Below, one piece after another: positions 17,289-26,482 of a stretch of 64,000 nt of DNA (position 1 is its first letter; every line of letters starts with the position of its first letter). The DNA is from Novosphingobium percolationis (GTDB lineage Bacteria > Pseudomonadota > Alphaproteobacteria > Sphingomonadales > Sphingomonadaceae): NCBI RefSeq assembly GCF_020179425.1, contig NZ_JAILYM010000005.1, forward strand, positions 186,001 to 250,000, in the 5' to 3' direction. The notes beneath the pieces are model-generated. The model was not told the DNA's origin, did not search any database, and saw only the letters and a program-made list of their open reading frames with translations. The translations under genes and the position numbers were made by a program.

Positions 17289-18749
17289 TCAGGGCCGCGG
17301 CTTGGTCAGATCCGAATTCTCGTCCGGCCGCGCCATGAACTTCACGCCCTTGCCGTCGGTCGGCATCGTGCCCGAAGGGATCGCCGTGATCGCGGCAGCA
17401 GGCTTCGCCCCCGGCGCAGTCACGCGCCAGATCACGCCGCCGGTGTCGTCGCTCACCAGCAGCGCACCGTCCTTGGCAAAGGCCACCCACGTCGGCCGCC
17501 CCTTGGCCTTCCCGTCGGGGGTGAGGAACCCGGTCAGCACCGGAACCGGCTGGTTGGGCAGCACGTTGCCGCGATCGTCGAAGCCGACGAAGATCACGTC
17601 ATAGCCCGACAGCGGCTTGCGGTTCCACGATCCATGGCGCGCGATGAAGGCGCCGCTGGCGAACTGCGCGCCCATCAGGTTGCCGCCGCGCGCAAAGGCG
17701 AGACCGAGCGGGGCGGTGTGCGCGCCCAGCGCATAGTCGGGCTTGCGCACGTATTCGAGCATGTACTCGGGCATCGGCTCCTTCACGCGCCAGTCGATGT
17801 TCTTCTTCCAATAGGCCCAGGGCCAACCGAAGGTCGCGCCCAGCGGCACGCTGGCGAGGTAGTCGGGCACGAGGTCCGAGCCGAGCATGTCGCGCTCGTT
17901 GACCACGGTCCACAGCTCGCCCGTGCGCGGGTTGAAGTCGATCCCGTTGGGATTGCGCAGGCCGGAAGCGAACTCGCGCTCGGTCTTCTTGGCAAAATCG
18001 TATTCGTGGATCGCGGCGCGGCTGCGTTCCTGCGCAATGCCGTTTTCGGCGATGTTCGAGGACGACCCGACCGTGGCGTAGAGCTTCTGCCCGTCCGGGC
18101 TCAGCGCCAGGTTGCGCACCCAGTGCATGCCGCCTGCGGGCAGGTCCATCAGCTTCTCGGGCTTGCCGACAAGCGCTGTCTGCCCTGCGGTGAAGGGCCA
18201 GGACACCACCGCATCGTTGTTGGCCACGTAAAGGCGGCCCTCGCGCAGCACCATGCCGAACGGCGAATTGAGCGCGGGATTTTCCATCACGATCTTCTGG
18301 TCGGCCTTGCCGTCACCATTGGCGTCACGCAGCAGCACGATCTTGTTGGGCGAGGGATCGCCCGCGCCGACCGTCTTCATCAGGTAGTCCATCACTATGC
18401 CGGTCACCCCGCCGGGCCCGCGCGAAGGCGGTGCATTGGTTTCAGCGACCAGCACGTCGCCGTTTTCCAGCACCACGACACTGCGCGGATGGTCCAGCCC
18501 ATCGGCAAAGCGCGTGACGGCCAGCCCCTTGCCCGCGACCGGCGCCTCGCCCGCCTGCCAGCCGATCGGCTTGGCCAGTCCCAGAGTGGGGAAGGTCTGC
18601 GGGTCGGGCTCAGCCAGCTTGGGCTTCGGCCCGGTGGTATCGGCCAGCGAGTACTCAGCCGGGCTCCCCCGTAGCACCCACGCGACGAACAGGCCCAGCG
18701 CCACGACGATGACGACCAGGCCGATGATGATCTTGCGAAAACGTGTCAT
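17289..18749 (-). CDS. PQQ-dependent sugar dehydrogenase, sorbosone dehydrogenase family
   Basis: A 486-residue protein with an N-terminal membrane anchor (residues 6-26, [21 protein letters not shown]) and a periplasmic beta-propeller of the soluble glucose/sorbosone dehydrogenase type. Signatures include [66 protein letters not shown] and [17 protein letters not shown]. Such enzymes oxidise sugars or aldehydes with PQQ and deliver electrons to the respiratory chain. No PQQ biosynthesis gene is in the window. Its position splits the usually adjacent mnmE and mnmG, on the opposite strand, with a perfect parS just beyond each end. Confidence 0.88.
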   Translation of the reverse strand: MTRFRKIIIGLVVIVVALGLFVAWVLRGSPAEYSLADTTGPKPKLAEPDPQTFPTLGLAKPIGWQAGEAPVAGKGLAVTRFADGLDHPRSVVVLENGDVLVAETNAPPSRGPGGVTGIVMDYLMKTVGAGDPSPNKIVLLRDANGDGKADQKIVMENPALNSPFGMVLREGRLYVANNDAVVSWPFTAGQTALVGKPEKLMDLPAGGMHWVRNLALSPDGQKLYATVGSSSNIAENGIAQERSRAAIHEYDFAKKTEREFASGLRNPNGIDFNPRTGELWTVVNERDMLGSDLVPDYLASVPLGATFGWPWAYWKKNIDWRVKEPMPEYMLEYVRKPDYALGAHTAPLGLAFARGGNLMGAQFASGAFIARHGSWNRKPLSGYDVIFVGFDDRGNVLPNQPVPVLTGFLTPDGKAKGRPTWVAFAKDGALLVSDDTGGVIWRVTAPGAKPAAAITAIPSGTMPTDGKGVKFMARPDENSDLTKPRP

Positions 18750-18816
18750 GCCCCAAGATTAGGGGCACCCGCGCCGCTTTGCTACTCCGATCTGAAGTGG
18801 GCAAGCCTCGCGGACT

Positions 18817-18838
18817 CCCCTCCCGCAAGCGGGAGGGG
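18817..18838. repeat. REP-like palindrome, CCCCTCCCGC / GCGGGAGGGG
   Basis: Two perfect 10-bp arms around AA, in the gap between the divergent sorbosone dehydrogenase and mnmG genes, followed by a GGGGGTGGG run. Very similar short palindromes are dispersed in intergenic DNA of many Alphaproteobacteria. A related copy is at 30503-30522, and weaker ones follow hemJ and glpD (about 11921-11950). Confidence 0.55.
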
Positions 18839-18868
18839 CTGGGGGTGGGCCGGTTACGACCCCCAGCA

Positions 18869-18884
18869 TGTTCCACGTGGAACA
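18869..18884. other. parS: parS site, perfect
   Basis: TGTTCCACGTGGAACA, identical to the 17269 copy, 60 nt before the mnmG start codon in intergenic DNA. ParB spreading from here could also affect mnmG transcription. Confidence 0.92.
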
Positions 18885-18943
18885 CAGCCCATCTCCGACG
18901 CGCCACCTTTGACGCGCCGCACCACTTCGCGTATCCGCTCCCC

Positions 18944-20791
18944 ATGCATTCCTTCGATATCATCGTGGTCGGCGGCGGGCACGCCGGCGTCGAGGCGGCG
19001 GCTGTCGCCGCGCGCATGGGCGCGAAGACCGCGCTGGTCAGCTTCGATCCCGCCACCATCGGCGCGATGAGCTGCAACCCCGCGATCGGCGGGCTGGGCA
19101 AGGGACACCTCGTGCGCGAGGTCGATGCCTTCGATGGCTTGATCGCCCGCGCCGCCGATGCCGCCGCGATTCACTACCGGATGCTCAACCGCAGCAAGGG
19201 CAGCGCGGTGCAGGGGCCGCGCGTTCAGGCTGACCGGAAGCTGTTCCGGGATGCCATCCAGCGCATGATCGGCGCGCAAGCCGGTCTCACCGTCGTTCCC
19301 GGCGAAGCCGCCGCGCTGCGGCTTGCAGGCGGCAGGGTCACGGGGATCGACCTTGCCGATGGCACCGCCTTGCAGGGCGGTGCGGTCGTGCTTTGCACCG
19401 GCACGTTCCTTGGCGGACGCCTGTTCCGGGGTGAGGAGCGGATGGAAGGCGGGCGCATCGGCGAGAATGCCGCCCACCGTCTCGCGCAGCAATTGCGCGG
19501 GGCCGACCTGCCGATGGCTCGGCTCAAGACCGGCACGCCGCCCCGGCTCGATGGCCGCACCATCGATTGGGCGCGCCTGCCCGAACAGCCGAGCGACGCC
19601 GATCCGTGGACGATGTCACCACTGACGTCAGTTCGGTCTGTGCCGCAGGTGTTCTGCGCCATCGCCCGCACCAATGAGCGCACGCACGATGCCATCCGCG
19701 CCGGGCTCGATCGCTCGCCGATGTTCACTGGCGCGATCGGGGCGCAGGGGCCGCGCTATTGTCCCTCGATCGAGGACAAGATCCACCGTTTCGGTGATCG
19801 CGATGGCCACCAGGTCTTCCTCGAACCCGAAGGGCTGGACGATCCCACTGTCTATCCCAACGGTGTCTCCACCTCGCTGCCCACCGATGTGCAATGGGCG
19901 ATGATGCGCAGCATCGAAGGGTTGGAGCAGGTCGAGATCACCGTGCCCGGCTACGCCGTCGAATACGATCACATCGACCCGCGCGCGCTCGATCGGGGCT
20001 TGCAGGTCAAGGTCATGCCCGGCCTCTATTGCGCGGGCCAGATCAACGGCACCACCGGCTATGAAGAGGCGGCGGCGCAGGGTCTCGTCGCCGGCATGCA
20101 CGCCGCCGCCGCCGTGATGGGCCGTGAAGGCCCGGCGCTCGATCGTGCCAATTCGTACATGGCGGTGATGATCGACGACCTGACGCTGCATGGCGTCAGC
20201 GAGCCCTATCGGATGCTCACCGCGCGCGCCGAGTATCGCCTGCGCCTGCGCGCCAACAATGCCAGTTCGCGGCTGACGCCGCTGGCGATCGCGCTTGGCT
20301 GCGTCGGCGCGGAACGCCAGCGCTGGTGGGAGCAGCGGCAGTACGCACGCGTACGGTTGGAGCGGGGCCTCGCGCACGAAGTGACGCCCAGCGAGATGGC
20401 GCGCGAAGGGCTCTCGGTTCGTGCCGACGGCGCGCGTCGTCCGCTGATGGAGTGGCTGCGCTTTCCCGAAGTCACGCTCGATGGCCTGCGTGCATGGTTG
20501 CGGGATGAAGCCTTCGACCCGCTGCTGGTCGAGGAAGTCGAGGAGGACGCGGCCTACGCGCCTTACCTCGCGCGGCAGGATGCGGAGCTGCGCGACTTGC
20601 GCGCGAGCGATGCCGTGCCGTTGGGGCAGGGGTTCCCCTATGCTGACGTGCCCGGCCTCTCGCGCGAGATGGTCGAGCGGCTGGAGCGCGCGCAGCCGGA
20701 TACGCTGGCGTCGGCAGGGCGGCTGGCCGGGATCACCCCGGCGGCGCTTGCCAGTCTGCTCGTTCACGCACGCAGGAGGCAGGCCGCATGA
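18944..20791 (+). CDS. mnmG: tRNA uridine-5-carboxymethylaminomethyl modification enzyme MnmG (GidA)
   Basis: A 615-residue FAD/NADH-binding protein that forms the MnmEG complex for U34 modification. The N-terminal [19 protein letters not shown] is the FAD-binding strand and loop. [47 protein letters not shown] and [20 protein letters not shown] are MnmG signatures, and the C-terminal MnmE-interacting helical domain is complete. The ATG at 18944 is the only good start near the Rossmann fold; the open frame reaches further up but has no support. The stop overlaps the rsmG start by 4 nt (ATGA). Confidence 0.98.
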   Translation: MHSFDIIVVGGGHAGVEAAAVAARMGAKTALVSFDPATIGAMSCNPAIGGLGKGHLVREVDAFDGLIARAADAAAIHYRMLNRSKGSAVQGPRVQADRKLFRDAIQRMIGAQAGLTVVPGEAAALRLAGGRVTGIDLADGTALQGGAVVLCTGTFLGGRLFRGEERMEGGRIGENAAHRLAQQLRGADLPMARLKTGTPPRLDGRTIDWARLPEQPSDADPWTMSPLTSVRSVPQVFCAIARTNERTHDAIRAGLDRSPMFTGAIGAQGPRYCPSIEDKIHRFGDRDGHQVFLEPEGLDDPTVYPNGVSTSLPTDVQWAMMRSIEGLEQVEITVPGYAVEYDHIDPRALDRGLQVKVMPGLYCAGQINGTTGYEEAAAQGLVAGMHAAAAVMGREGPALDRANSYMAVMIDDLTLHGVSEPYRMLTARAEYRLRLRANNASSRLTPLAIALGCVGAERQRWWEQRQYARVRLERGLAHEVTPSEMAREGLSVRADGARRPLMEWLRFPEVTLDGLRAWLRDEAFDPLLVEEVEEDAAYAPYLARQDAELRDLRASDAVPLGQGFPYADVPGLSREMVERLERAQPDTLASAGRLAGITPAALASLLVHARRRQAA

Positions 20792-21465
20792 TCGAGACCG
20801 AGGACCAGGCGCAGGATTGGCTGCGCGATGTGCTGGGCGTCGATGCGGCGGGTATGGCCCGGCTGGCTCGGCTGGCCGAACTGTTGATCGACGAGAATAC
20901 GCGGCAGAACCTCGTCGCGCGCGGGACGCTGCCTCACGTCTGGCAGCGACACATCCTCGATAGCGCGCAATTGCTGGCCTGTGTTCCACGTGGAACAATG
21001 CCGGAGGGGCCATGGCTCGACCTCGGAACCGGGGCGGGCTTCCCCGGTCTCGCCATCGCCGCGCTCGAGCCCGACCGCCCGGTCACGCTGGTCGATTCGC
21101 GCCGCCTGCGCACCGACTGGCTGGCGCGCTCGGCGGCGGATCTCGGGCTGGCGAACGTCGATGTCGTGCTCTCGCGTGTCGAGGACCTGCCCGGTCGTCA
21201 CTACGCGGTCATATCGGCGCGCGCTTTCGCGCCGCTCGACAAGTTGCTGCACCTGTCCGCCCGCTTTTCCACACCGGAGACACTTTGGCTGTTGCCGAAG
21301 GGGGCGAAGGCCGCGCATGAAGTGCAGGAGCTTCCCGCATCCTGGAATCACCTGTTCCACGTGGAACAATCGCTCACCGATCCGCAGGCCGGCGTCATCG
21401 TTGGCAGGCTCGCCGGACAGGACGGGGCCAGGTCCTACAAGCGTCACTCGCGTGACCTTGGGTAA
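20788..21465 (+). CDS. rsmG: 16S rRNA (guanine-527-N7)-methyltransferase RsmG (GidB)
   Basis: A 225-residue SAM-dependent methyltransferase acting on G527 of 16S rRNA. The SAM motif I is [13 protein letters not shown]. The preceding [13 protein letters not shown] segment appears as [12 protein letters not shown], and [12 protein letters not shown] and WLLPKGAKA are typical later motifs. It starts within the mnmG stop (4-nt overlap), so translation is coupled. The gene holds two perfect parS words at 20982 and 21353 in different codon phases. This gives the unusual local peptides CVPRGT and LFHVEQ, which sit in positions where the family is variable. Confidence 0.96.
   Translation: MIETEDQAQDWLRDVLGVDAAGMARLARLAELLIDENTRQNLVARGTLPHVWQRHILDSAQLLACVPRGTMPEGPWLDLGTGAGFPGLAIAALEPDRPVTLVDSRRLRTDWLARSAADLGLANVDVVLSRVEDLPGRHYAVISARAFAPLDKLLHLSARFSTPETLWLLPKGAKAAHEVQELPASWNHLFHVEQSLTDPQAGVIVGRLAGQDGARSYKRHSRDLG
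20982..20997. other. parS: parS site, perfect, inside rsmG
   Basis: TGTTCCACGTGGAACA within rsmG, beginning at the third base of a codon and encoding part of CVPRGTM. It is about 1.3 kb from parB. Confidence 0.92.
21353..21368. other. parS: parS site, perfect, inside rsmG
   Basis: TGTTCCACGTGGAACA near the 3' end of rsmG, beginning at the second base of a codon and encoding LFHVEQ. It is 116 nt before the parA start. Confidence 0.92.
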
Positions 21466-21483
21466 CTTTCGAGGCACGAAGCG

Positions 21484-22260
21484 ATGATCACGATTGCCGT
21501 TGCCAACCAGAAAGGCGGGGTGGGCAAGACCACCACCGCGATCAACATCGCCACCGCGCTTGCCGCGACCGGGTGGAAGGTGCTGATGATCGATCTCGAT
21601 CCGCAAGGCAATGCTTCTACCGGCATCGGCGTGCCCGCATCGGAACGTGAGCGTTCGTCGTACGACCTACTGATCGATCAGGCCACCATTGCCGACTGCG
21701 CGGTGCCGACGCGTATTCCCGGTCTCGACGTGGTGCCCGCCACGGTCGATCTGTCCGGGGCCGAAGTCGAGCTGGTCAGCGTAGAGGATCGCACCGGACG
21801 TTTGCGCTCCGCGCTGGTCGCGGATGCCGGGCACGACATCTGCCTGATCGACTGCCCGCCCTCGCTGGGCCTGCTGACGCTCAACGCGCTGACCGCCGCC
21901 GATGCCTTGCTCGTGCCGCTGCAATGCGAGTTCTTCGCGCTTGAGGGCCTGTCTCAGCTGCTCCAGACGGTGGAGCGCGTGCAGGAGCGGTTCAACCCTG
22001 ATCTCGGCATCCTCGGCATCGTGCTGACCATGTACGACCGCCGCAACCGGCTGACAGACCAGGTCGCCGAAGACGTGCGTTCGTGCCTGCACGATCTCGT
22101 CTTCGAAGCCGTGATCCCGCGCAACGTGCGCTTGTCAGAAGCGCCGAGCCATGGGCTTCCGGCGCTGATCTACGACCATGCCTGCGCCGGTTCGCAGGCC
22201 TACATGAAGCTGGCGCGCGAACTGATCGGCCGCCTGCCTGAACGGAGGAAGGCCGCATGA
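21484..22260 (+). CDS. parA: Chromosome partitioning ATPase ParA
   Basis: A 258-residue deviant-Walker ATPase that binds DNA nonspecifically in its ATP form and pulls or relays ParB-parS complexes toward the pole. The deviant Walker A KGGVGKTTT is at residues 11-19. MIDLDPQGNASTGIG is the A' motif, and LIDCPPSLGLLTLNAL the Walker B region. The C-terminal VIPRNVRLSEAPSHGLP is typical of chromosomal ParA/Soj. It follows rsmG by 18 nt and its stop overlaps parB by 4 nt, so mnmG-rsmG-parA-parB reads as one operon. Confidence 0.97.
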   Translation: MITIAVANQKGGVGKTTTAINIATALAATGWKVLMIDLDPQGNASTGIGVPASERERSSYDLLIDQATIADCAVPTRIPGLDVVPATVDLSGAEVELVSVEDRTGRLRSALVADAGHDICLIDCPPSLGLLTLNALTAADALLVPLQCEFFALEGLSQLLQTVERVQERFNPDLGILGIVLTMYDRRNRLTDQVAEDVRSCLHDLVFEAVIPRNVRLSEAPSHGLPALIYDHACAGSQAYMKLARELIGRLPERRKAA

Positions 22261-23228
22261 GCGGTGAAGACAGCGGTGTGAAGGCAGTGGCTCAGGCCCC
22301 GGCACCGAAGCGCGCGGCCCTGGGACGCGGCCTTGGTGCGCTGCTCGGCGAGACGCGGCGCGAGGAATCGCTGGTCCGTCCGGCCGGTGGTGCGGCAGGC
22401 GCTGGTTCCGTCGCTGCGGGCGTGCCCAATGGCGGCATCGCCTTGCTACCGATCGCGCAGATCGAGCCGCACCCCGACCAGCCGCGCCGCCACTTCGATG
22501 AAGACGCGTTGGAAGACCTCGCCCGCTCGATCGCGGCGCGTGGCGTCATCCAGCCGGTGATCGTGCGCCCGCTGGGCAACAACCGCTACCAGCTCGTCGC
22601 GGGCGAACGCCGCTGGCGCGCCTCGCAGCGCGCGCGGGTCCACGAGATTCCGGCAATCGTCCGCCAGCTCGACGAACGCGATGTCACCGCGTTGGCGCTG
22701 ATCGAGAACCTCCAGCGCGAAGACCTGAACCCGGTCGAGGAGGCGCGCGCCTATCAGCGCCTGTCCGAGAACGAGGGACTGACCCAGCAGGAGATCGCCA
22801 CCTTCGTCGACAAGTCGCGCAGCCACGTCGCCAACCTGATGCGTCTGCTCGCGCTGCCCGACGAGGTGCTGCAACTGGTCGAGCGCGACGAGCTGTCGAT
22901 GGGCCATGCCAAGGCGCTCGCCGCGCTGCCCGATCCGCTGCCGCTGGCGCTGGAAGTCGTCGCCAAGGGCCTGTCGGTCCGCGATGCCGAACGTCTCGCC
23001 AAGCGCGCGGGGCGTCCCGATGCCGCGCCGCGCAAGGCCCGCGCCACGCGCGATCCGTCGTTTTCGGCGGACATCGCGGCGGTCGAACAGCACCTTGAGG
23101 AGATCCTTGGCCTCAAGGTCAGCATCCAGGCCGATGCCGATCCCAGCTCGGGCGCGGTGACGATCCGCTACAAGACGCTCGACCAGCTCGATCTGGTCTG
23201 TCAGCGCCTGTCCGGCGGCGCCATCTGA
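22257..23228 (+). CDS. parB: Chromosome partitioning protein ParB
   Basis: A 323-residue CTP-dependent DNA clamp that loads at parS and spreads. The N-terminal ALGRGLGALLGE is the ParA-stimulating segment. The CTPase domain includes QPRRHFDEDALEDLARSI, GVIQPVIVRPL and the GERRWRAS motif that contacts CTP. The helix-turn-helix is at TQQEIATFVDKSRSHVANLMRL. The C-terminal dimer domain includes EEILGLKVSI. The matching parS words lie within 12 kb upstream, in and around its own operon. Confidence 0.97.
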   Translation: MSGEDSGVKAVAQAPAPKRAALGRGLGALLGETRREESLVRPAGGAAGAGSVAAGVPNGGIALLPIAQIEPHPDQPRRHFDEDALEDLARSIAARGVIQPVIVRPLGNNRYQLVAGERRWRASQRARVHEIPAIVRQLDERDVTALALIENLQREDLNPVEEARAYQRLSENEGLTQQEIATFVDKSRSHVANLMRLLALPDEVLQLVERDELSMGHAKALAALPDPLPLALEVVAKGLSVRDAERLAKRAGRPDAAPRKARATRDPSFSADIAAVEQHLEEILGLKVSIQADADPSSGAVTIRYKTLDQLDLVCQRLSGGAI

Positions 23229-23270
23229 TCGCCTGTCCCAAAAGGCAATTAACCGCCTGATTAAATTTCG

Positions 23271-23319
23271 TTGACCCATCCGGGACCGCGGCCTATCCGG
23301 TTATCAGACAAGATAACCG
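23271..23319 (+). promoter_or_regulatory. Candidate promoter with 9-bp operator-like inverted repeat before an acyl-CoA dehydrogenase gene
   Basis: TTGACC (23271-23276) and TATCCG (23293-23298) are 16 nt apart and could be -35 and -10 elements. CCGGTTATC (23296-23304) and GATAACCGG (23311-23319) form a perfect dyad with a 6-nt spacer. It overlaps the -10 and ends next to the Shine-Dalgarno sequence. A TetR-type regulator of fatty-acid genes would be a natural ligand, but none is encoded nearby. Confidence 0.5.
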
Positions 23320-23332
23320 GAGAGCCCGCGCC

Positions 23333-24487
23333 ATGTCGCTCGATCTGATTCCGCGTACCGCCTACAACGAAGACCACGAAGCGTTCCGCCAGACCGTACG
23401 CCGCTTCATGGAGACCGAGATCGCCCCCAACGCCACCAAATGGGCGGAAGAGGGGCTGATCCCCAAGTCGGTCTGGCCCAAGGCGGGCGAACTCGGCCTG
23501 CTGTGCCCGACCGTGCCCGAAGCCTACGGCGGCCTCGGCCTCGATTTCGGCTACAACGCGATCATCGACGAGGAAGGCACCTACTACGGCGGCGCTTCGA
23601 CCGGCTTTTCGCTGCAGTCGGACATCGTGGCCAACTACCTGATCTCCTACGGCTCGGAAGAGCAGAAGCAGAAGTGGCTGCCCAAGATGGTGTCGGGCGA
23701 AGTGGTCACCGCCATCGCCATGACCGAACCGGGCACCGGCTCCGACCTTCAGGGCATGCGCACGACCGCCAAGAAGGACGGCAACCACTACGTGATCAAC
23801 GGGTCGAAGACCTATATCACCAATGGCCAGAACGCCGACCTGATCCTAGTGTGCTGCAAGACCGACACCGAGATCGAACCGAAGTGGAAGGGCGTGTCGA
23901 TCGTCCTCGTCGAAGCCGATCGCGAAGGCTTCCAGCGCGGCCTCAACCTCGACAAGATCGGGCAGGACGAGGCCGACACCTCGGAACTGTTCTTCAACGA
24001 CGTCCGCGTACCGATCACCAACTGCCTGGGTGAAGAGGGCAAGGGCTTTATCTACCTGATGAGCGAACTGCCGCAGGAGCGCCTGTCGATCGCTGTCGGC
24101 GCGCAGGCCGCCGCGCAGAAGGCCTTCGACGATACCGTCGCCTTCACCCGTGAGCGCAAGGCGTTCGGCAAGCCGATCCTCGATTTCCAGAACACCCGCT
24201 TCACGCTGGCCGACCTCAAGTCGAAGCTGCAGGTGGGCTGGGCGCACCTCGACTGGGCGCTGGCGCGACACCTCAAGAAGGAGCTGACCCCGGAAGAGGG
24301 CGCTGCGGCCAAGCTGTGGCACACCGAACTGCAGTGGGAAGTCATGGACAAGTGCCTGCAGCTGCACGGCGGCGCTGGCTACATGAACGAATATGCCATT
24401 GCCCGCAGCTGGCGCGCCGCACGCGTCACCCGCATCTTCGGTGGCACCAACGAAATCATGAAGGAGCTGATCGGCCGCAAGCTGTAA
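23333..24487 (+). CDS. Acyl-CoA dehydrogenase
   Basis: A 384-residue FAD enzyme of the medium-length ACAD family that introduces a trans-2 double bond in acyl-CoA. The order is: an N-terminal helical domain with EAYGGLGLDFGYNAI; the middle beta domain with AMTEPGTGSDLQGM and INGSKTYITNGQ, both FAD/substrate-contacting; and a C-terminal helical domain with RKAFGKPI, LQLHGGAGYMNEY and RIFGGTNEIMKELIGR. The Glu of GGTNE is a common catalytic-base position. Chain-length preference is not readable. An operator-like dyad precedes it and an intrinsic terminator follows, so it is probably monocistronic. Confidence 0.93.
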   Translation: MSLDLIPRTAYNEDHEAFRQTVRRFMETEIAPNATKWAEEGLIPKSVWPKAGELGLLCPTVPEAYGGLGLDFGYNAIIDEEGTYYGGASTGFSLQSDIVANYLISYGSEEQKQKWLPKMVSGEVVTAIAMTEPGTGSDLQGMRTTAKKDGNHYVINGSKTYITNGQNADLILVCCKTDTEIEPKWKGVSIVLVEADREGFQRGLNLDKIGQDEADTSELFFNDVRVPITNCLGEEGKGFIYLMSELPQERLSIAVGAQAAAQKAFDDTVAFTRERKAFGKPILDFQNTRFTLADLKSKLQVGWAHLDWALARHLKKELTPEEGAAAKLWHTELQWEVMDKCLQLHGGAGYMNEYAIARSWRAARVTRIFGGTNEIMKELIGRKL

Positions 24488-24513
24488 GCCGCGTTCGATC
24501 GCTGATTGGAGAA

Positions 24514-24544
24514 GGCCCCGTCGGACATCCGGCGGGGCTTTTCC
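24514..24544 (+). terminator. Intrinsic terminator after the acyl-CoA dehydrogenase gene
   Basis: GCCCCG (24515-24520) pairs with CGGGGC (24533-24538), extended inward by CGG/CCG with a one-base offset, and four Ts follow. The convergent gene ends at 24548, so it may act on both strands. Confidence 0.7.
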
Positions 24545-24547
24545 GTG

Positions 24548-25000
24548 TCAGGAGGGCGGAGGTGCGCCGTCATCCACCGGCGCATCGACGTAGCCTTCGG
24601 GGACAGGCTCGCCGTCCTCGATGGTGATTTCGGAGACGGTTACGACCTCGCAGCAGGCCGGCGGGCCGGGACGCAGGCCGAGCGACACCGTCACGAGATC
24701 ATATCCGACCACGCGGTAGCCCGCGGGCACAGGGTAGGCGGCCGGGAAGGGATAGGCGGCAAGGCCGGGGAACATGGCGCAATTCTCCGTGCCGGTCGCC
24801 GTCTTCCGCGTTGTGGGGCCAGCGCTGCACTGCTCCATCCAGCGGCGCAAGCGCGCTTCGTCCGGGCGGGCGATTTCGACCTGGGGAACCCCTGCCGAAG
24901 CCGGGAGCAACACGGCGTCCATCTCGGTTGCACAGGCAGGCGTGGCCATCGCCACCGTAGTGGCGAGAGCCAGGTATAAATAGGCACCCCGCTGGTTCAC
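24548..25000 (-). CDS. Hypothetical exported protein
   Basis: A 150-residue protein with a Sec signal peptide (AYLYLALATTVAMATPACA) and no further membrane helix, so periplasmic. It has four or five cysteines after cleavage, including EQCSAGPTT, ENCAMF and a CC pair in GPPACCEVV, and a Pro/Gly/Tyr-rich middle (YPFPAAYPVPAGY). The C-terminus is acidic and proline-rich. I do not recognise the family. It converges on the acyl-CoA dehydrogenase terminator. The 115 nt between this gene and fRMsr contain nothing I can identify beyond a likely promoter. Confidence 0.65.
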   Translation of the reverse strand: MNQRGAYLYLALATTVAMATPACATEMDAVLLPASAGVPQVEIARPDEARLRRWMEQCSAGPTTRKTATGTENCAMFPGLAAYPFPAAYPVPAGYRVVGYDLVTVSLGLRPGPPACCEVVTVSEITIEDGEPVPEGYVDAPVDDGAPPPS

Positions 25001-25115
25001 GCCGTGACAAGTCCTTCAATTGACGGCGAATGACATCAATTTCCGGATATCATGAAGCGGCAGATTCGCCCAGCAGCACTGACAACCCTTGTGGTGGCGA
25101 AGGCCGATCGGCGGA

Positions 25116-25598
25116 TCAGATCCGCGCCGACAGGATTGACGCCAGCGCCTCGATTCCGGCGGCATCCTCTGCATCGAAGCGGGCGGGCGATGGGCTGTCG
25201 AGATCGATCACCGCGATCACGGCGCCATCGCACATTACCGGCACGACCAGTTCCGAGCGGCTGGCGGCATCGCAGGCGATATGGCCGGGGAAGGCGTGGA
25301 CATCGGGCACGAGCTGGGTTTCGCCGTGCAGCGCCGCAGCACCGCACACGCCCTTGCCGAGCGGGATGCGGATGCAGGCGGGCTTGCCCACGAAGGGTCC
25401 GAGCACAAGTTCTCCGCCAACCATCCGATAGAAGCCGGCCCAGTTGAGATCGGGCAGGAATTGCGCGAGCACCGCGGCGACATTGGCCATGTTGGCCACG
25501 CCATCGGGCTCCCCTTCGGTCAGCGCACGCGCGGCGTCGAGGAGATCGCGGTAGAGATCGGCCTTGGCCTGGCCGGGAACGGGGTCGAAGCTGTACAT
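25116..25598 (-). CDS. msrC: Free methionine-(R)-sulfoxide reductase (GAF-domain, fRMsr)
   Basis: A 160-residue single GAF-domain protein that reduces free methionine-R-sulfoxide, protecting the methionine pool from oxidation. The three functional cysteines are visible with family spacing: KPACIRIP, GKGVCGAAA and GHIACDAASRSELVVP. NWAGFYRM and VIAVIDLDSP are also characteristic. The ATG at 25598 is chosen because homologues start just before the first helix; the open frame extends upstream without support. The adjacent DUF815 ATPase gene ends 62 nt upstream on the same strand. Confidence 0.9.
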   Translation of the reverse strand: MYSFDPVPGQAKADLYRDLLDAARALTEGEPDGVANMANVAAVLAQFLPDLNWAGFYRMVGGELVLGPFVGKPACIRIPLGKGVCGAAALHGETQLVPDVHAFPGHIACDAASRSELVVPVMCDGAVIAVIDLDSPSPARFDAEDAAGIEALASILSARI

Positions 25599-25660
25599 GG
25601 CGCCCGCTCTAGCGCGACTTGGGGCAAAAGTCGCGTCGCGCAACTTCTGGCCCAGTGCTG

Positions 25661-26482
25661 TCAGATCGTCCGACCGGCCCGTCCTGCCAATTCGTTGACA
25701 TATTGCCACGCCACGCGGCCCGAACGCGCGCCCCGACGCTTGGACCATTCGAGCGCGTCGGATTCTTCCCACGCCAATCCGTAATGCGCGGCATAGCCCG
25801 CGATGATTGCCAGATAATCGTCCTGGGGACAGGCGTGGAAGCCCAGGCTGAGGCCGAAGCGGTCGGCCAGCGCCAGCTTGTCGTCGACCGCGTCGCGCGG
25901 GTTGATCGGATCGTCCTGTTCGCTCGCATGGCGCTCGACGATGGCGCGGCGATTCGACGTGACGGCAAGACGCACGTTGGCCGGGCGCGCTTCCACGCCA
26001 CCTTCGAGCCACGAGCGCAGCTTGCGAGAGCCGTCGCTATCGCCCGCATCGAAGCCGAGATCGTCGAGGAAGACGAGGAAGCGCCGCTCTACCGCGCGCA
26101 GCGTGGCGAACAGCTGCGCAAGGCCGGCATCGGGCGAGGCCTGCACCAGCGCGATCGAGCCGGGCGAGGCCATTTGCGCCGCGCGCGTCGCGGAGCGCAG
26201 AAGGGCGGACTTGCCCATGCCGCGCGCGCCCCACAGCAGCATGTCGTGCGCCGCGCTGCCGCGCGACAGGCGCGCGACGTTTTCGGCGACAGCTGCCTTC
26301 TGCTTGTCGATCCCGCGCATCAGCTCGAGCGCGGGCGCTTCCAGAACAGGCACGGTGCGCGCGACCGTGCCGTCCCACACATAGGCGGGATGGGCCAGCC
26401 AATCGACTGGCAGCGGCGCCGGTGGAGCAAGCCGATCGAGCGCATCGGCGATGCGCGCGAGCAGAACAGCGCTATCTTCCAT
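25661..26482 (-). CDS. DUF815 family AAA ATPase
   Basis: A 273-residue AAA-type ATPase of the DUF815 group. Walker A is GARGMGKSALL. Walker B is RFLVFLDDLGFD. A sensor-like TSNRRAIVE and an acidic segment with EQDDPINPRDAVDDKLALADRFG are DUF815 signatures. The family has no established substrate. Its ATG at 26482 overlaps the stop of the acyl-CoA dehydrogenase gene by one base (TGATG), so translation is probably coupled. No partner that would reveal its role is present. Confidence 0.85.
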   Translation of the reverse strand: MEDSAVLLARIADALDRLAPPAPLPVDWLAHPAYVWDGTVARTVPVLEAPALELMRGIDKQKAAVAENVARLSRGSAAHDMLLWGARGMGKSALLRSATRAAQMASPGSIALVQASPDAGLAQLFATLRAVERRFLVFLDDLGFDAGDSDGSRKLRSWLEGGVEARPANVRLAVTSNRRAIVERHASEQDDPINPRDAVDDKLALADRFGLSLGFHACPQDDYLAIIAGYAAHYGLAWEESDALEWSKRRGARSGRVAWQYVNELAGRAGRTI

